Source of the DNA: Streptomyces malachitofuscus
GTDB lineage: Bacteria > Actinomycetota > Actinomycetes > Streptomycetales > Streptomycetaceae
Assembly (NCBI RefSeq): GCF_014650055.1
Contig: NZ_BMUF01000003.1
Location: forward strand, 372,001 to 436,000
Direction: 5' to 3'
DNA length: 64,000 nt
Positions 8,951 to 18,011 of this stretch are shown here, piece by piece. How positions within the stretch are numbered: position 1 is the stretch's first letter; each line of letters opens with the position of its first letter. The notes under the pieces are model-generated. The model was not told the DNA's origin. It ran no database searches and saw only the letters and a program-made list of their open reading frames with translations. The position numbers were made by a program, and so were the translations under genes.

Positions 8951-9745
8951 TCAGGGCAGGATCGAGTCGACGTAGCCGCCGTCCACCCGCAGCGCCCCGC
9001 CGGTCGTGGCGGACGCCTGGTCGGAACTGAGGTAGACGACCATGTTGGCGATCTCCTCCGGCTCGATCAGCCGCTGCAGCAGCGACTGCGGGCGGTGCTC
9101 GCGCATGAAGGCGCGCTGCGCCTCGTCCCACGGAAGGTCGCGGTCCACCAGTTCGTAGACGAAGTCCTCCACCCCGCCGGTGTGGGTGGGCCCGGCGACC
9201 ACCGAGTTCACCGTGACCCCCGTGCCGGCGGCCTGCTTGGCGAACCCCCGGCTCACGGCGAGCAGCGCGGTCTTGGACATGCCGTAGTGGATCATCTCGG
9301 CGGGCGTGACGATCGCCGAGTCGCTGGCGATGTACTGGACGCGCCCCCAGCCGCGCTCGGTCATGCCCGGCAGGAACAGCCGCGTCAGCCGGACGGCGGC
9401 CAGGACGTTGACCTCGAAGTAGCGGCGCCACTCCGCGTCGGTGATCTCCAGCGGGTCGGCGGCGCCGAAGACGCCGAGGTTGTTGACGAGGATGTCCACC
9501 TGCGACAGCGTCTCCGCGACCTTCCCGGCGCCCTCCTCGGTGGTCACGTCCGCGGCGACCGGGACCACATCGGCGCCGGGCACCTCCCGTTCGACTGCGG
9601 CGGCACCCTCCCGTACGCGGTCGGCGGAGCGCCCGTTCACCGCGACCCGGGCGCCCGACCGCGCGAGTCCGGTGGCGATCGCCGCACCGATGCCCTGGGT
9701 GGAACCGGTGACCAGCGCTGTTCGGCCCTTCAGATCGATCTGCAC
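8951..9745 (-). CDS. SDR family oxidoreductase
   Basis: A 264-residue NAD(P)-dependent short-chain dehydrogenase. The nucleotide-binding motif TGSTQGIG is near residue 12, NNLGVFG near 85, and the catalytic Ser and Tyr-x-x-x-Lys in SDSAIVTPAEMIHYGMSK near 138-153. The GTG at 9745 is chosen because an AGAGGGG ribosome site precedes it and the SDR fold begins immediately after (VQIDLKGRTALVTG). It runs convergently with the GH5 gene and divergently from ppk2. Substrate unknown. Confidence 0.9.
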   Translation of the reverse strand: MQIDLKGRTALVTGSTQGIGAAIATGLARSGARVAVNGRSADRVREGAAAVEREVPGADVVPVAADVTTEEGAGKVAETLSQVDILVNNLGVFGAADPLEITDAEWRRYFEVNVLAAVRLTRLFLPGMTERGWGRVQYIASDSAIVTPAEMIHYGMSKTALLAVSRGFAKQAAGTGVTVNSVVAGPTHTGGVEDFVYELVDRDLPWDEAQRAFMREHRPQSLLQRLIEPEEIANMVVYLSSDQASATTGGALRVDGGYVDSILP

Positions 9746-9959
9746 GTCGTGCGTCCCCTCTGCCTGGATGCGTCGGACGGCGCGCCCGCGAACCGGTTGC
9801 CCACGCACGGTAACCGTCCGGGCCCGCCGCTCCCCTGGAACTTCCCAGTCGAACCACCGCAAATCCCCCAGGAGGCATACGCTTCTGCTAGAACACGGCT
9901 CCGCGGGGCAGACGGCACCCTGACGGCAGAGCGCAGCGCACCTCGAGACGGGAGACCAC

Positions 9960-10967
9960 GTGACGGCCGAGCACTCGGACACGCCGGAAGGCCGTACGGA
10001 AGCCGACGCGGCACCCTCGGGCACGACCGGAGACGATCTGCTCCACGGCCTGGAGGTGGACGACCGGCGTCCGGAGCGGCCCGTGCTCCTCGACGGTGAC
10101 GGCAACCCGATCGAGACCTGGCGGGAGAACCACCCCTACGACCGGAGGATCCGCCGGGCGGAGTACGAGCGGACCAAGCGTGTCCTGCAGATCGAACTGC
10201 TGAAGATGCAGCGGTGGGTGAAGGACACCGGTCAGCGGATCGTGGTCGTCTGCGAGGGGCGGGACGCGGCGGGCAAGGGCGGCACCATCCAGCGGTTCAC
10301 GGAGCGGCTGAACCCTCGCGGTGCCCGTGTGGTGGCTCTGGAGAAGCCGACCGAGCGGGAGGCCGGGCAGTGGTACTTCCAGCGCTATGTCGCCCATCTG
10401 CCGGGCCGTGGCGAGATCGTCTTCTTCGACCGCTCCTGGTACAACCGCGCCGGGGTCGAGCGGGTCATGGGTTTCTGCACCGACGACGAGTACCACAAGT
10501 TCCTCGAACAGACGCCGATGTTCGAGCGGCTGCTCACCGACGACGGCATCCTGCTGGTGAAGTTCTGGTTCTCCGTCTCCCGCGCCGAGCAGCGCACCAG
10601 GTTCGCGATCCGCCAGGTCGATCCGGTGCGCCGCTGGAAGCTGTCGCCCATGGACCTCGCCTCCCTCGACCTCTGGGACGACTACACCCAGGCCAAGGTG
10701 GAGATGTTCCGGGCCACGGACACGCCCCACGCGCCGTGGACGGTCGTGAAGAACAACGACAAGCGCCGGGGCCGGCTCGAAGCCATGCGCAGCCTCCTCG
10801 ACCGCTGCGACTACCCGGCCAAGGACCACGGGGCACTCGGCAAGCCGGACCCGCTGATCGTCGGCGCGGCGGACACCCTGCTGGAGGCCGGTGAGGAACC
10901 CGCGGTCCTCTCACCGACCCCCCTGGCGGGCCCCGGCCACGGACCCGGCAGCCACCCGGGAACCTGA
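9960..10967 (+). CDS. ppk2: Polyphosphate kinase 2
   Basis: A 335-residue cytosolic enzyme of the PPK2 family that transfers phosphate between polyphosphate and nucleotides. The Walker A motif GRDAAGKGG is near residue 102, the Walker B/lid region FFDRSWYNRAGVERVMGF near 158, and FWFSVSRAEQRTRF and WKLSPMDLASLDLWDDY follow, all typical of one-domain PPK2. The N-terminal 50 residues are an acidic extension. The GTG start lies close to a GAGACC-rich site. It stops five bases from the convergent GH31 gene. GDP versus ADP preference cannot be read from the sequence. Confidence 0.93.
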   Translation: MTAEHSDTPEGRTEADAAPSGTTGDDLLHGLEVDDRRPERPVLLDGDGNPIETWRENHPYDRRIRRAEYERTKRVLQIELLKMQRWVKDTGQRIVVVCEGRDAAGKGGTIQRFTERLNPRGARVVALEKPTEREAGQWYFQRYVAHLPGRGEIVFFDRSWYNRAGVERVMGFCTDDEYHKFLEQTPMFERLLTDDGILLVKFWFSVSRAEQRTRFAIRQVDPVRRWKLSPMDLASLDLWDDYTQAKVEMFRATDTPHAPWTVVKNNDKRRGRLEAMRSLLDRCDYPAKDHGALGKPDPLIVGAADTLLEAGEEPAVLSPTPLAGPGHGPGSHPGT

Positions 10968-10972
10968 CCCGG

Positions 10973-13243
10973 TCATTCCGCCGGCAGTGACACCTCGCCG
11001 GAACCCCGCACCTCCGCCCCGCCGGCGATCCGCACCGTGAACGGACGCCCGGTCCCCGAGGCCGTGACCCGCAGGACGTCGCCGTCCCGCCGGACGCGGA
11101 ACGTCGCGGCCGGCAGCCCCGCCGTGTCCGGCACCGTGACCTCGGCGGTGTAGTCGGGCGCGGCGGGCGGATGCACGAGCAGGACGGGAGCGTCCAGCCA
11201 GTCGCCGTCCGGGCGGGAGTCGTCGCCGGCCAGCGGCAGTACGGCGCCCTCCCGGACGTAGAGCGGAAGACTGTCGTAGCCGTGCCGCTCGGTGCGCCAG
11301 CACGGGCCGGTGACCCGCTCGCCGCTGAGCAGATGGGTCCAGGTGCCCTCGGGGAGGTACACCTCCACCTCGCCGTCCGCGGTGAACACCGGCGCGACGA
11401 GCAGGTCGGGGCCCAGCATGTACTGGCGGTCGAGCGGGCGGCACGCCGGGTCGTGCGGGAACTCCAGCACCATCGGCCGCATCATCGGGACGCCGGTCCG
11501 GTGCGCCTCGGCGGCGGTGCCGTACAGATACGGCATCAGACGGTGCTTGAGCAGCGTGAAGCGCCGCGCGACGTCGACCGCTCCGTCACCGAACTCCCAC
11601 GGCACCCGGTACGACGAGGAGCCGTGCAGCCGGCTGTGCGAGGAGAGCAGGCCGAAGGCGAGCCAGCGCTTGAAGACGTCGGGGTCGGGCGTGCCCTCGA
11701 AGCCCCCGATGTCGTGGCTCCAGAATCCGAACCCGCTCAGCGACAGGGACAGACCGCCCCTGAGCGACTCGGCCATCGCCTCGAAGGACGACCAGCAGTC
11801 GCCGCCCCAGTGCACCGGGTACTGCTGTCCGCCCGCGGTCGCGGACCGGGCGAAGAGTACCGCCTCGCCCTGGCCGCGCTCCTTCTCCAGGAGTTCGAAC
11901 ACCGTCCGGTTGTACAGGTGCGTGTAGTAGTTGTGCATACGCTGCGGGTCGGAGCCGTCGTGCCAGACGACATCGGTGGGGATCCGCTCGCCGAAGTCCG
12001 TCTTGAAGCAGTCCACCCCCTGGTCGAGCAGCGCCTTGAGCTTCGACTGGAACCAGGCGCGCGCATCGGGGTTGGTGAAGTCCACCAGACCCATGCCGGC
12101 CTGCCACAAATCCCACTGCCACACGTCGCCGTTCGGGCGGCGCACCAGGTGGCCGAGGGCCTCGGCCTCCTCGAACAGCGGGGACTTCTGGGCGATGTAC
12201 GGGTTGATCCAGAGGCTGATCCGCAGGCCCTTCTCCTTCAGCCGGGCCAGCATGCCGTCCGGGTCGGGGAAGACGTCCGGGTCCCACTGGAAGTCGCACC
12301 ACTGGTACTCGCGCATCCAGAAGCAGTCGAAGTGGAACACGGACAGCGGGATGCCGCGCGCGGCCATGCCGTCGACGAACGACGTCACCGTCTTCTCGTC
12401 GTACGACGTGGTGAAGGAGGTGCTGAGCCACAGGCCGAAGGACCAGGCCGGCGGGAGGGCCGGGCGTCCGGTCAGCGCCGTGTAGCGGCCGAGGACCTCC
12501 TTGGGGGTCGGTCCGGCGACGACGTAGTACTCCAGCGACTGGTCCTCGACGCTGAACTGGACCTGGCCGACGGACTCGGAGCCGATCTCGTAGGAGACGG
12601 CCCCGGGGTGGTTGACGAACACGCCGTAGCCGCGGGACGAGAGATGGAACGGCACGTTCTTGTAGGCCTGTTCACTGCTCGTGCCGCCGTCGGCCTGCCA
12701 GACGTCGACGGCCTGGCCGTTCCTGACGAACGGGGTGAAGCGCTCGCCGAGGCCGTAGATCTGCTCACCGACGCCGAGCGACAGCCGGGTCAGCACATGG
12801 TGTGCTCCCCCGCCGGTGGTGGCGAAGGCCGTGCTCTTGGCGCCGGCGCGGGTCAGTTCCCGTCCGTCCTCGTCGTGGAACGTGAGCCCGAACGGCCCGG
12901 CCGCGTCCAGCCGGAGGGTCAGGGGACCGCTGACCAGTTCGGTGACCGAGCCGTCCCGGCGCACCGTGCCCGCGCCGTCCCCCTCGCCGGTGAGCGCGAA
13001 GTCGGGGCCCGGACGGCGCCTGCCCGCGTGGTGGGTGACCCGGACTCCGATGACGCCCTCGGCGGGGGAGAAGCACTCGACCGTGATCAGCGGTGCGTTG
13101 AGGGTGTCCCCCCTGCGTGTCACCTTCTTCATGGTGGCATAGCAGGTGAAGCGCTTCGATTCGGGGCGCACTTCGCGCACCTCGGTCGCGTACGAGATCT
13201 GCACACCGTCGCGGATGCGCCAGAAGCCGTCGGTGAATTTCAT
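10973..13243 (-). CDS. yicI: Alpha-xylosidase, GH31 (YicI-like)
   Basis: A 756-residue intracellular enzyme without signal peptide, closely resembling E. coli YicI. The nucleophile Asp416 lies in KTDFGERIP and the acid/base Asp482 in HWGGDCWSSFEAM; both counts agree with the numbering I recall for YicI. FGFWSHDIGGFEGTPDPDVFKRW and SSHSRLHGSSSYRVPW complete the family core. It should release xylose from the non-reducing end of isoprimeverose-type xyloglucan oligosaccharides. It is divergent from an ABC importer and GH1 gene, which fits oligosaccharide import. A LacI-type box recurs inside its coding sequence at 13146-13159. Confidence 0.93.
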   Translation of the reverse strand: MKFTDGFWRIRDGVQISYATEVREVRPESKRFTCYATMKKVTRRGDTLNAPLITVECFSPAEGVIGVRVTHHAGRRRPGPDFALTGEGDGAGTVRRDGSVTELVSGPLTLRLDAAGPFGLTFHDEDGRELTRAGAKSTAFATTGGGAHHVLTRLSLGVGEQIYGLGERFTPFVRNGQAVDVWQADGGTSSEQAYKNVPFHLSSRGYGVFVNHPGAVSYEIGSESVGQVQFSVEDQSLEYYVVAGPTPKEVLGRYTALTGRPALPPAWSFGLWLSTSFTTSYDEKTVTSFVDGMAARGIPLSVFHFDCFWMREYQWCDFQWDPDVFPDPDGMLARLKEKGLRISLWINPYIAQKSPLFEEAEALGHLVRRPNGDVWQWDLWQAGMGLVDFTNPDARAWFQSKLKALLDQGVDCFKTDFGERIPTDVVWHDGSDPQRMHNYYTHLYNRTVFELLEKERGQGEAVLFARSATAGGQQYPVHWGGDCWSSFEAMAESLRGGLSLSLSGFGFWSHDIGGFEGTPDPDVFKRWLAFGLLSSHSRLHGSSSYRVPWEFGDGAVDVARRFTLLKHRLMPYLYGTAAEAHRTGVPMMRPMVLEFPHDPACRPLDRQYMLGPDLLVAPVFTADGEVEVYLPEGTWTHLLSGERVTGPCWRTERHGYDSLPLYVREGAVLPLAGDDSRPDGDWLDAPVLLVHPPAAPDYTAEVTVPDTAGLPAATFRVRRDGDVLRVTASGTGRPFTVRIAGGAEVRGSGEVSLPAE
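13146..13159. promoter_or_regulatory. Intragenic LacI-type box in the GH31 gene
   Basis: GTGAAGCGCTTCGA lies about 85 bases inside the GH31 coding region. It is the exact reverse complement of the 14-bp box at 13459-13472. Confidence 0.55.
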
Positions 13244-13430
13244 GGTCTTCCTCGCAGGGGGAGGGCGGAAGAGGCTGGAGAGGAATCCTCTGACCAGGAA
13301 CTATGACAGGAGCCATGGAACCTGTCACGCCCTGGCGCGAGCAGATCGTGCCGCTGGAGGGCTAGCGCGACCGGCTCCCGCTGACGTATTAGTAATCAGG
13401 CCAAACAAATTACACCCGGTGCAGCGCCAG

Positions 13431-13459
13431 GCGACACCTCGCCGGTAGTCGCCTACAGT
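13431..13459 (+). promoter_or_regulatory. Promoter of the sugar ABC operon
   Basis: GCGACA (13431-13436) and TACAGT (13454-13459) are separated by 17 bases. The LacI-type box begins at the last base of the -10, so a bound repressor would cover the start point. Confidence 0.45.
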
Positions 13460-13472
13460 CGAAGCGCTTCAC
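13459..13472. promoter_or_regulatory. LacI-type operator before the ABC operon
   Basis: TCGAAGCGCTTCAC contains the perfect 10-bp palindrome GAAGCGCTTC centred on CG, as in LacI-family operators. No lacI gene is adjacent. Confidence 0.6.
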
Positions 13473-13538
13473 CAGCCTCTCTGAAAGAGCCACCGGCCCC
13501 GGCGCACGCCGAGCCGGTCCCACACAAGGGCCCCCACC

Positions 13539-14798
13539 GTGACAGCACATCCTCCGGTTGCCGCACCTCGCACGCGCGGACGCTCACGCAGAGCCGTCAC
13601 ATCGTTCGCCGCCGTCTCCGTCCTCATCTCCGGCACGGCACTCGCCGGCTGCGCACAGCAGCGCGACGACGACGTGTACACCGTGCTGAACTCCTCGACC
13701 GACGAGACCTACCACCGCTGGGACGCCGAGGCGATGGCCCGCTGCGGCAAGCGGCTGGGCGTCACCGTCGAGCAGCAGAGCGTTCCCGCGTCACAGGTGA
13801 TGACGAAGGCGCTGCGCATGGCCTCGTCGAAGTCGCTGCCGGACATCGTGCAGTTCGACGCCTCCGAGATGCCGACCTTCGCCGAGGCCGGCGGGCTCGT
13901 CGACCTGCGCACCCTGGGGCTCCGCACCGAGGACGTCCCCGAGGGCATCGTCGACTTCGGCTCCTACCAGGGCACGTACTACGGAGCGGCCCGCTCCGTG
14001 AACACCCTCGCGCTCTTCTACAACAAGGACATCCTCGACGAGGCGGGCGCCGAGGTGCCCACCACGTGGGAGGAACTGCGGGAGACGGCACGGCAGCTGA
14101 CCCGGGGCAAGCGGTACGGCCTGGCGCTCAGCGCGGGCGGCGCCGAGGACGGCGTCTTCCAGTTCACCCCGTTCATGTGGTCCAACGGCGGCGACGAGAC
14201 CGATCTCGACAGCCCCCGGGTCGTCGAGGCGCTCGACTACTGGAAGGCGCTGCTGCAGGACGGGTCGCTGTCCAAGTCCACGGTCAACTGGACGCAGGCC
14301 GATGTGAACGACCAGTTCATGGCCGGGAACGCCGCGATGATGATCAACGGCCCGTGGCAGGTCGAGACACTCAACACCGACACGTCACTGCACTGGGAGA
14401 TCGCGCCGATCCCCGTCCCCGAGGCGGGCGCCGAGTCGGTGGGACCGCTCGGCGGCGCGGTGCTCACCGTGCCCCGCACCGGTGACACCCGGCGCGAGGA
14501 AACGGCCGGCCGGATCGTCGCCTGTCTGGCGAGCGAGAAGGAACAGCTCACCTACGCCCTGAACAGCTGGATGGTCCCGGCCAACGAGAAGGCCGCCGCC
14601 GAGTGGCGCGAGCGGGTGCCCGAGCTGGACGCGCTGGCCGGCCAGGTCGCCGCGGCCCGTTCCCGCACCGCCCGGCTCGGCGCCGGCTGGTCGGCCGTGT
14701 CGCTCGCCCTGCAGAGCGCCTTCCAGTCCGCACTGACCGGCCAGTCCAGCGAGTCCGCACTGAAGCGCGCCCAGCAGCGCGCCACGAGCGGGAACTGA
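13539..14798 (+). CDS. Sugar ABC transporter substrate-binding lipoprotein
   Basis: A 419-residue extracellular lipoprotein. A basic twin-Arg-containing N-region and hydrophobic stretch lead to lipobox LAGC with Cys38. The mature part is a family 1-type sugar-binding protein (YTVLNSSTDETYHRW, PDIVQFDASEMPTFAEAGGLVDL, TWEELRETARQLT, MINGPWQVETL). It delivers an oligosaccharide to the two permeases that follow, and the GTG start has an ACAAGGG site 12 bases upstream. GH31 and GH1 neighbours suggest xyloglucan- or cello-type oligosaccharides. No ATPase gene is present, so a shared MsiK-type ATPase is expected. Confidence 0.92.
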   Translation: MTAHPPVAAPRTRGRSRRAVTSFAAVSVLISGTALAGCAQQRDDDVYTVLNSSTDETYHRWDAEAMARCGKRLGVTVEQQSVPASQVMTKALRMASSKSLPDIVQFDASEMPTFAEAGGLVDLRTLGLRTEDVPEGIVDFGSYQGTYYGAARSVNTLALFYNKDILDEAGAEVPTTWEELRETARQLTRGKRYGLALSAGGAEDGVFQFTPFMWSNGGDETDLDSPRVVEALDYWKALLQDGSLSKSTVNWTQADVNDQFMAGNAAMMINGPWQVETLNTDTSLHWEIAPIPVPEAGAESVGPLGGAVLTVPRTGDTRREETAGRIVACLASEKEQLTYALNSWMVPANEKAAAEWRERVPELDALAGQVAAARSRTARLGAGWSAVSLALQSAFQSALTGQSSESALKRAQQRATSGN

Positions 14799-14809
14799 GG
14801 TACGCGCCC

Positions 14810-15760
14810 ATGACCACCTCCGTCACCGCCGTGGCGTCCTCCGGGACACCCGTCGACACACAAACGCCGGACCCGGCCCGCACCCGCAGGCGCCGCAGAC
14901 TCGCCCAATGGGGCTTCGTCGCCCCGGCCGTCGTCTTCATGCTGCTGTTCTTCGGCTACCCGCTCGTCCGCAACGTCGTGATGAGCTTCCAGCACTACAC
15001 CCCGAAGACGTTCTTCACCGGCGAGGCCCCCTTCAACGGCACCGACAACTGGTCGTCCGTCTTCCACGACGTCCTCTTCGGCAAGGCGCTGTGGCACACC
15101 CTCGTCTTCACCGCCGGTTCCCTGCTCGGCCAGTTCTGCATCGGCCTCGCGCTCGCCGTCTTCTTCAACCGCAGATTCCCCCTCGGCGGCGTCCTGCGGT
15201 CGCTGATCCTGCTGCCCTGGCTGGTGCCCATGGTGGTGTCCGGCATCGTGTGGCGCCGCATCCTCGACCAGGACACCGGCGTACTGAACACCTTCCTGGA
15301 CACCCTCGGACTCGGCGGTCACACCCCGTGGCTGACCAGCCCCGACATGGCGCTGCTCTCGGTGGTCCTGGTCAACGTCTGGATCGGCATCCCGTTCAAC
15401 ATGGTCATCCTCTACGGCGGCCTCCAGGAGATCCCGAGGGAGCTGTACGAGGCGGCCTCCCTCGACGGCGCCTCGGCCTGGCGGACGTTCCGCTCGGTCA
15501 CCCTGCCGATGCTCAAGCCGGTGATCACGGTCGTCCTGGTGCTCGGCTTCATGTCGACGGTGAAGATCCTCGACCTGATCCTGGCCCTCACCGACGGCGG
15601 ACCCGCCGACGCCACACAGACCCTGGGCACGCTCACCTACCAGAACTCCTTCGTGGAACTGGACTTCGGCGCCGGCGCGGTCGTGGGCAACGTCCTCATC
15701 ATCGTCTCCGCGGTGTTCGCGGTGTTCTACCTGCGGGCCAACCGCACCGAGGGGAAGTGA
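14810..15760 (+). CDS. Sugar ABC transporter permease (MalF type)
   Basis: A 316-residue membrane protein with six hydrophobic segments. The ATG at 14810 follows the lipoprotein stop by 11 bases. The cytoplasmic EAA loop that docks the ATPase is visible as EAASLDGASAWRTFRSVTLPML near residue 220. It pairs with the next gene to form the channel of a CUT1-type importer. Stop and next start are five bases apart, so the operon is tightly coupled. Confidence 0.92.
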   Translation: MTTSVTAVASSGTPVDTQTPDPARTRRRRRLAQWGFVAPAVVFMLLFFGYPLVRNVVMSFQHYTPKTFFTGEAPFNGTDNWSSVFHDVLFGKALWHTLVFTAGSLLGQFCIGLALAVFFNRRFPLGGVLRSLILLPWLVPMVVSGIVWRRILDQDTGVLNTFLDTLGLGGHTPWLTSPDMALLSVVLVNVWIGIPFNMVILYGGLQEIPRELYEAASLDGASAWRTFRSVTLPMLKPVITVVLVLGFMSTVKILDLILALTDGGPADATQTLGTLTYQNSFVELDFGAGAVVGNVLIIVSAVFAVFYLRANRTEGK

Positions 15761-15765
15761 CCGAC

Positions 15766-16593
15766 ATGGCCGCTCACGCACCCGCCCCGTCCCGGCGCCG
15801 CTGGGGCTCCACCGTCGCGGGCCTGCTCGTCCTGGGCGTGATGCTCTTCCCGCTGTACTGGATGCTCAACACGGCACTCCAGCCCGAGTCCGGTCTGCTC
15901 CAGGTCGACCCGGTGCCCTCCGGCCCCGACCTCTCCGGCTTCTCCAAGGCCCTCACCGACCAGGGAGGCCACCTGCTGACCTCGCTGCTGGTCTCCTCCG
16001 GCGCCGTCGCCATCTGCCTGGCCGTCTCCGCCCCGGCGGCGTACGGACTGGCCCGCTTCGGACTGCGCGGCTCGCGCACCATCGTCTTCGGCACCCTGAT
16101 CACCCAGATGGTGCCGGGCATCGTCATCGCCAACGCCCTGTACAACTCGTACGTCGATCTCGGCCTGGTGAACTCCTACTTCGGCCTGATGCTCGCGGAC
16201 GCCTCGCTCGGCATCCCGTTCTCCATCGTGCTGATGCGCTCCTTCATGGTGTCCGTCCCGGGTGAGGTCATCGAGGCCGCCGAGATCGACGGGGCCGGGC
16301 CGGTACGGGTCTTCCTGCGGGTGGTGCTCCCGATGAGCCGCAACTCGCTGATCACCTCGGGCCTGTTCGCGTTCCTGTTCGCATGGAGCGACTTCATGTT
16401 CGCGCTCACCCTGAACACCACCGACGACGTCAAACCGATCACGCTGGGCATCTACCAGTACATCGGCGCCCACGTCGGCGACTGGGGCGCGGTCATGGCC
16501 GCCTCCGTGCTCTCCGCCGTCCCGGCCGCGATCCTGCTCGTCCTCGCCCAGAAGTACATCGCCGCCGGCATCACCGGCGGCTCCGTCAAGTGA
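15766..16593 (+). CDS. Sugar ABC transporter permease (MalG type)
   Basis: A 275-residue second permease with six hydrophobic segments. Its EAA loop reads [21 protein letters not shown] near residue 170, and the C-terminal [13 protein letters not shown] is typical of MalG-type subunits. The ATG has GAGGGGAAG upstream, inside the end of the preceding gene. It forms the heterodimeric channel with the MalF-type protein. Confidence 0.92.
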   Translation: MAAHAPAPSRRRWGSTVAGLLVLGVMLFPLYWMLNTALQPESGLLQVDPVPSGPDLSGFSKALTDQGGHLLTSLLVSSGAVAICLAVSAPAAYGLARFGLRGSRTIVFGTLITQMVPGIVIANALYNSYVDLGLVNSYFGLMLADASLGIPFSIVLMRSFMVSVPGEVIEAAEIDGAGPVRVFLRVVLPMSRNSLITSGLFAFLFAWSDFMFALTLNTTDDVKPITLGIYQYIGAHVGDWGAVMAASVLSAVPAAILLVLAQKYIAAGITGGSVK

Positions 16594-16624
16594 TCACCGC
16601 ACACCTCGAGATGGACCGACACGC

Positions 16625-18004
16625 ATGAGCGACTTCCCCCGTTTTCCGCCCGGCTTCGTCTTCGGCGCCGCGACCGCCTCGTACCAGATCGAGGGCGCGG
16701 CGTACGAGGACGGCCGAGGCCCGTCCATCTGGGACACCTACAGCCACACCCCCGGCCTGGTGGCCAACGGCGACACCGGTGACGTCGCCTGCGACCACTA
16801 CCACCGCTACCCCGAGGACGTGGCCCTGCTGCGGGGCCTCGGCGTCGGCTCGTACCGCTTCTCCATCGCCTGGCCGCGCATCGTGCCCGACGGCTCGGGC
16901 CCGGTGAACCCCAAGGGCCTGGACTTCTACTCCCGTCTGGTCGACGACCTCCTCGCCGCCGGCATCGAGCCCGCCGCCACCCTCTACCACTGGGACCTCC
17001 CGCAGGCCCTCGAAGACCGGGGCGGATGGCGGGTGCGGGACACCGCGGAGCGGTTCGCCGAGTACACGGCCGTCGTCGCGGAGCATCTGGGCGACCGGGT
17101 GCCCCGCTGGATCACCCTCAACGAGCCGTGGTGCAGCGCCTTCCTCGGCTACTCCGTCGGCCGCCACGCACCGGGCGCCCGCGAGGGCCGGGGCGCGCTG
17201 GCCGCCGCCCACCATCTGCTGGTCGGCCACGGACTGGCCGTCGGCGCGCTGCGTGCCGCGGGCGTGCGCGAGACCGGCATCACCCTCAACCTCGACCACC
17301 ACCTGCCCGCGAGCGACTCCGCCGCCGACCGGGCGGCCGTGGTGCGCGCCGACACCCTGCACAACCTGGTCTGGACGGAACCGATCCTCGCCGGACGGTA
17401 CCCCGGCACCGAAGCGGACACCTGGGGCGAGCTGATCACCGCGCAGGACTTCCGCCGCGACGGCGACCTGGCACTGATCTCCCAGCCGCTGGACTTCCTC
17501 GGCATCAACTACTACCGCCCGATCGTCGTCGCCGACGCCCCGCACCGGGAGAGCGACCCCGCACTGCGCGTGGCCACCGACAACCGCTACGCCGAGGTTC
17601 CGATGCCCGGTGTCCGCCGGACCGCGATGGGCTGGCCGGTGGCCCCGCACACCCTCACCGATCTGCTGGTGGACCTGAAGGAGCAGTACGGGGACGCCCT
17701 GCCACCCCTCCACATCACCGAGAACGGCTCCGCCGAGGACGACGAGGCGGGCGCCGACGGCACCGTGCACGACACCGAGCGCGTGCACTACCTGCGCGAC
17801 CACCTCACCGCGCTGCGGGCCGCGATCGACGCGGGGGTCGGCGTCCGCGGGTACTACGTGTGGTCACTGCTCGACAACTTCGAGTGGGCCTTCGGCTACG
17901 ACAAGCGCTTCGGCATCGTGCGGGTCGACTACGACACCCAGGAGCGCACACCGAAGGACAGCTACCACTGGTACCGGCGCATGATCGCCGCCCAACGGCC
18001 CTGA
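16625..18004 (+). CDS. Beta-glucosidase, GH1
   Basis: A 459-residue intracellular GH1 enzyme, last gene of the ABC operon. The N-terminal [27 protein letters not shown] is the GH1 signature. The acid/base Glu167 lies in TLNEPW and the nucleophile Glu366 in [26 protein letters not shown] near residue 414 is the aglycone-binding end. It should hydrolyse beta-linked disaccharides or short oligosaccharides after import. It ends seven bases from the convergent phosphatase gene. Confidence 0.94.
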   Translation: MSDFPRFPPGFVFGAATASYQIEGAAYEDGRGPSIWDTYSHTPGLVANGDTGDVACDHYHRYPEDVALLRGLGVGSYRFSIAWPRIVPDGSGPVNPKGLDFYSRLVDDLLAAGIEPAATLYHWDLPQALEDRGGWRVRDTAERFAEYTAVVAEHLGDRVPRWITLNEPWCSAFLGYSVGRHAPGAREGRGALAAAHHLLVGHGLAVGALRAAGVRETGITLNLDHHLPASDSAADRAAVVRADTLHNLVWTEPILAGRYPGTEADTWGELITAQDFRRDGDLALISQPLDFLGINYYRPIVVADAPHRESDPALRVATDNRYAEVPMPGVRRTAMGWPVAPHTLTDLLVDLKEQYGDALPPLHITENGSAEDDEAGADGTVHDTERVHYLRDHLTALRAAIDAGVGVRGYYVWSLLDNFEWAFGYDKRFGIVRVDYDTQERTPKDSYHWYRRMIAAQRP

Positions 18005-18011
18005 CACCGCG

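Noticed and set aside
7464..9878. Minus-strand frame of 800 codons opposite the GH5 gene
   Set aside because: Antisense shadow spanning a terminator and two unrelated genes.
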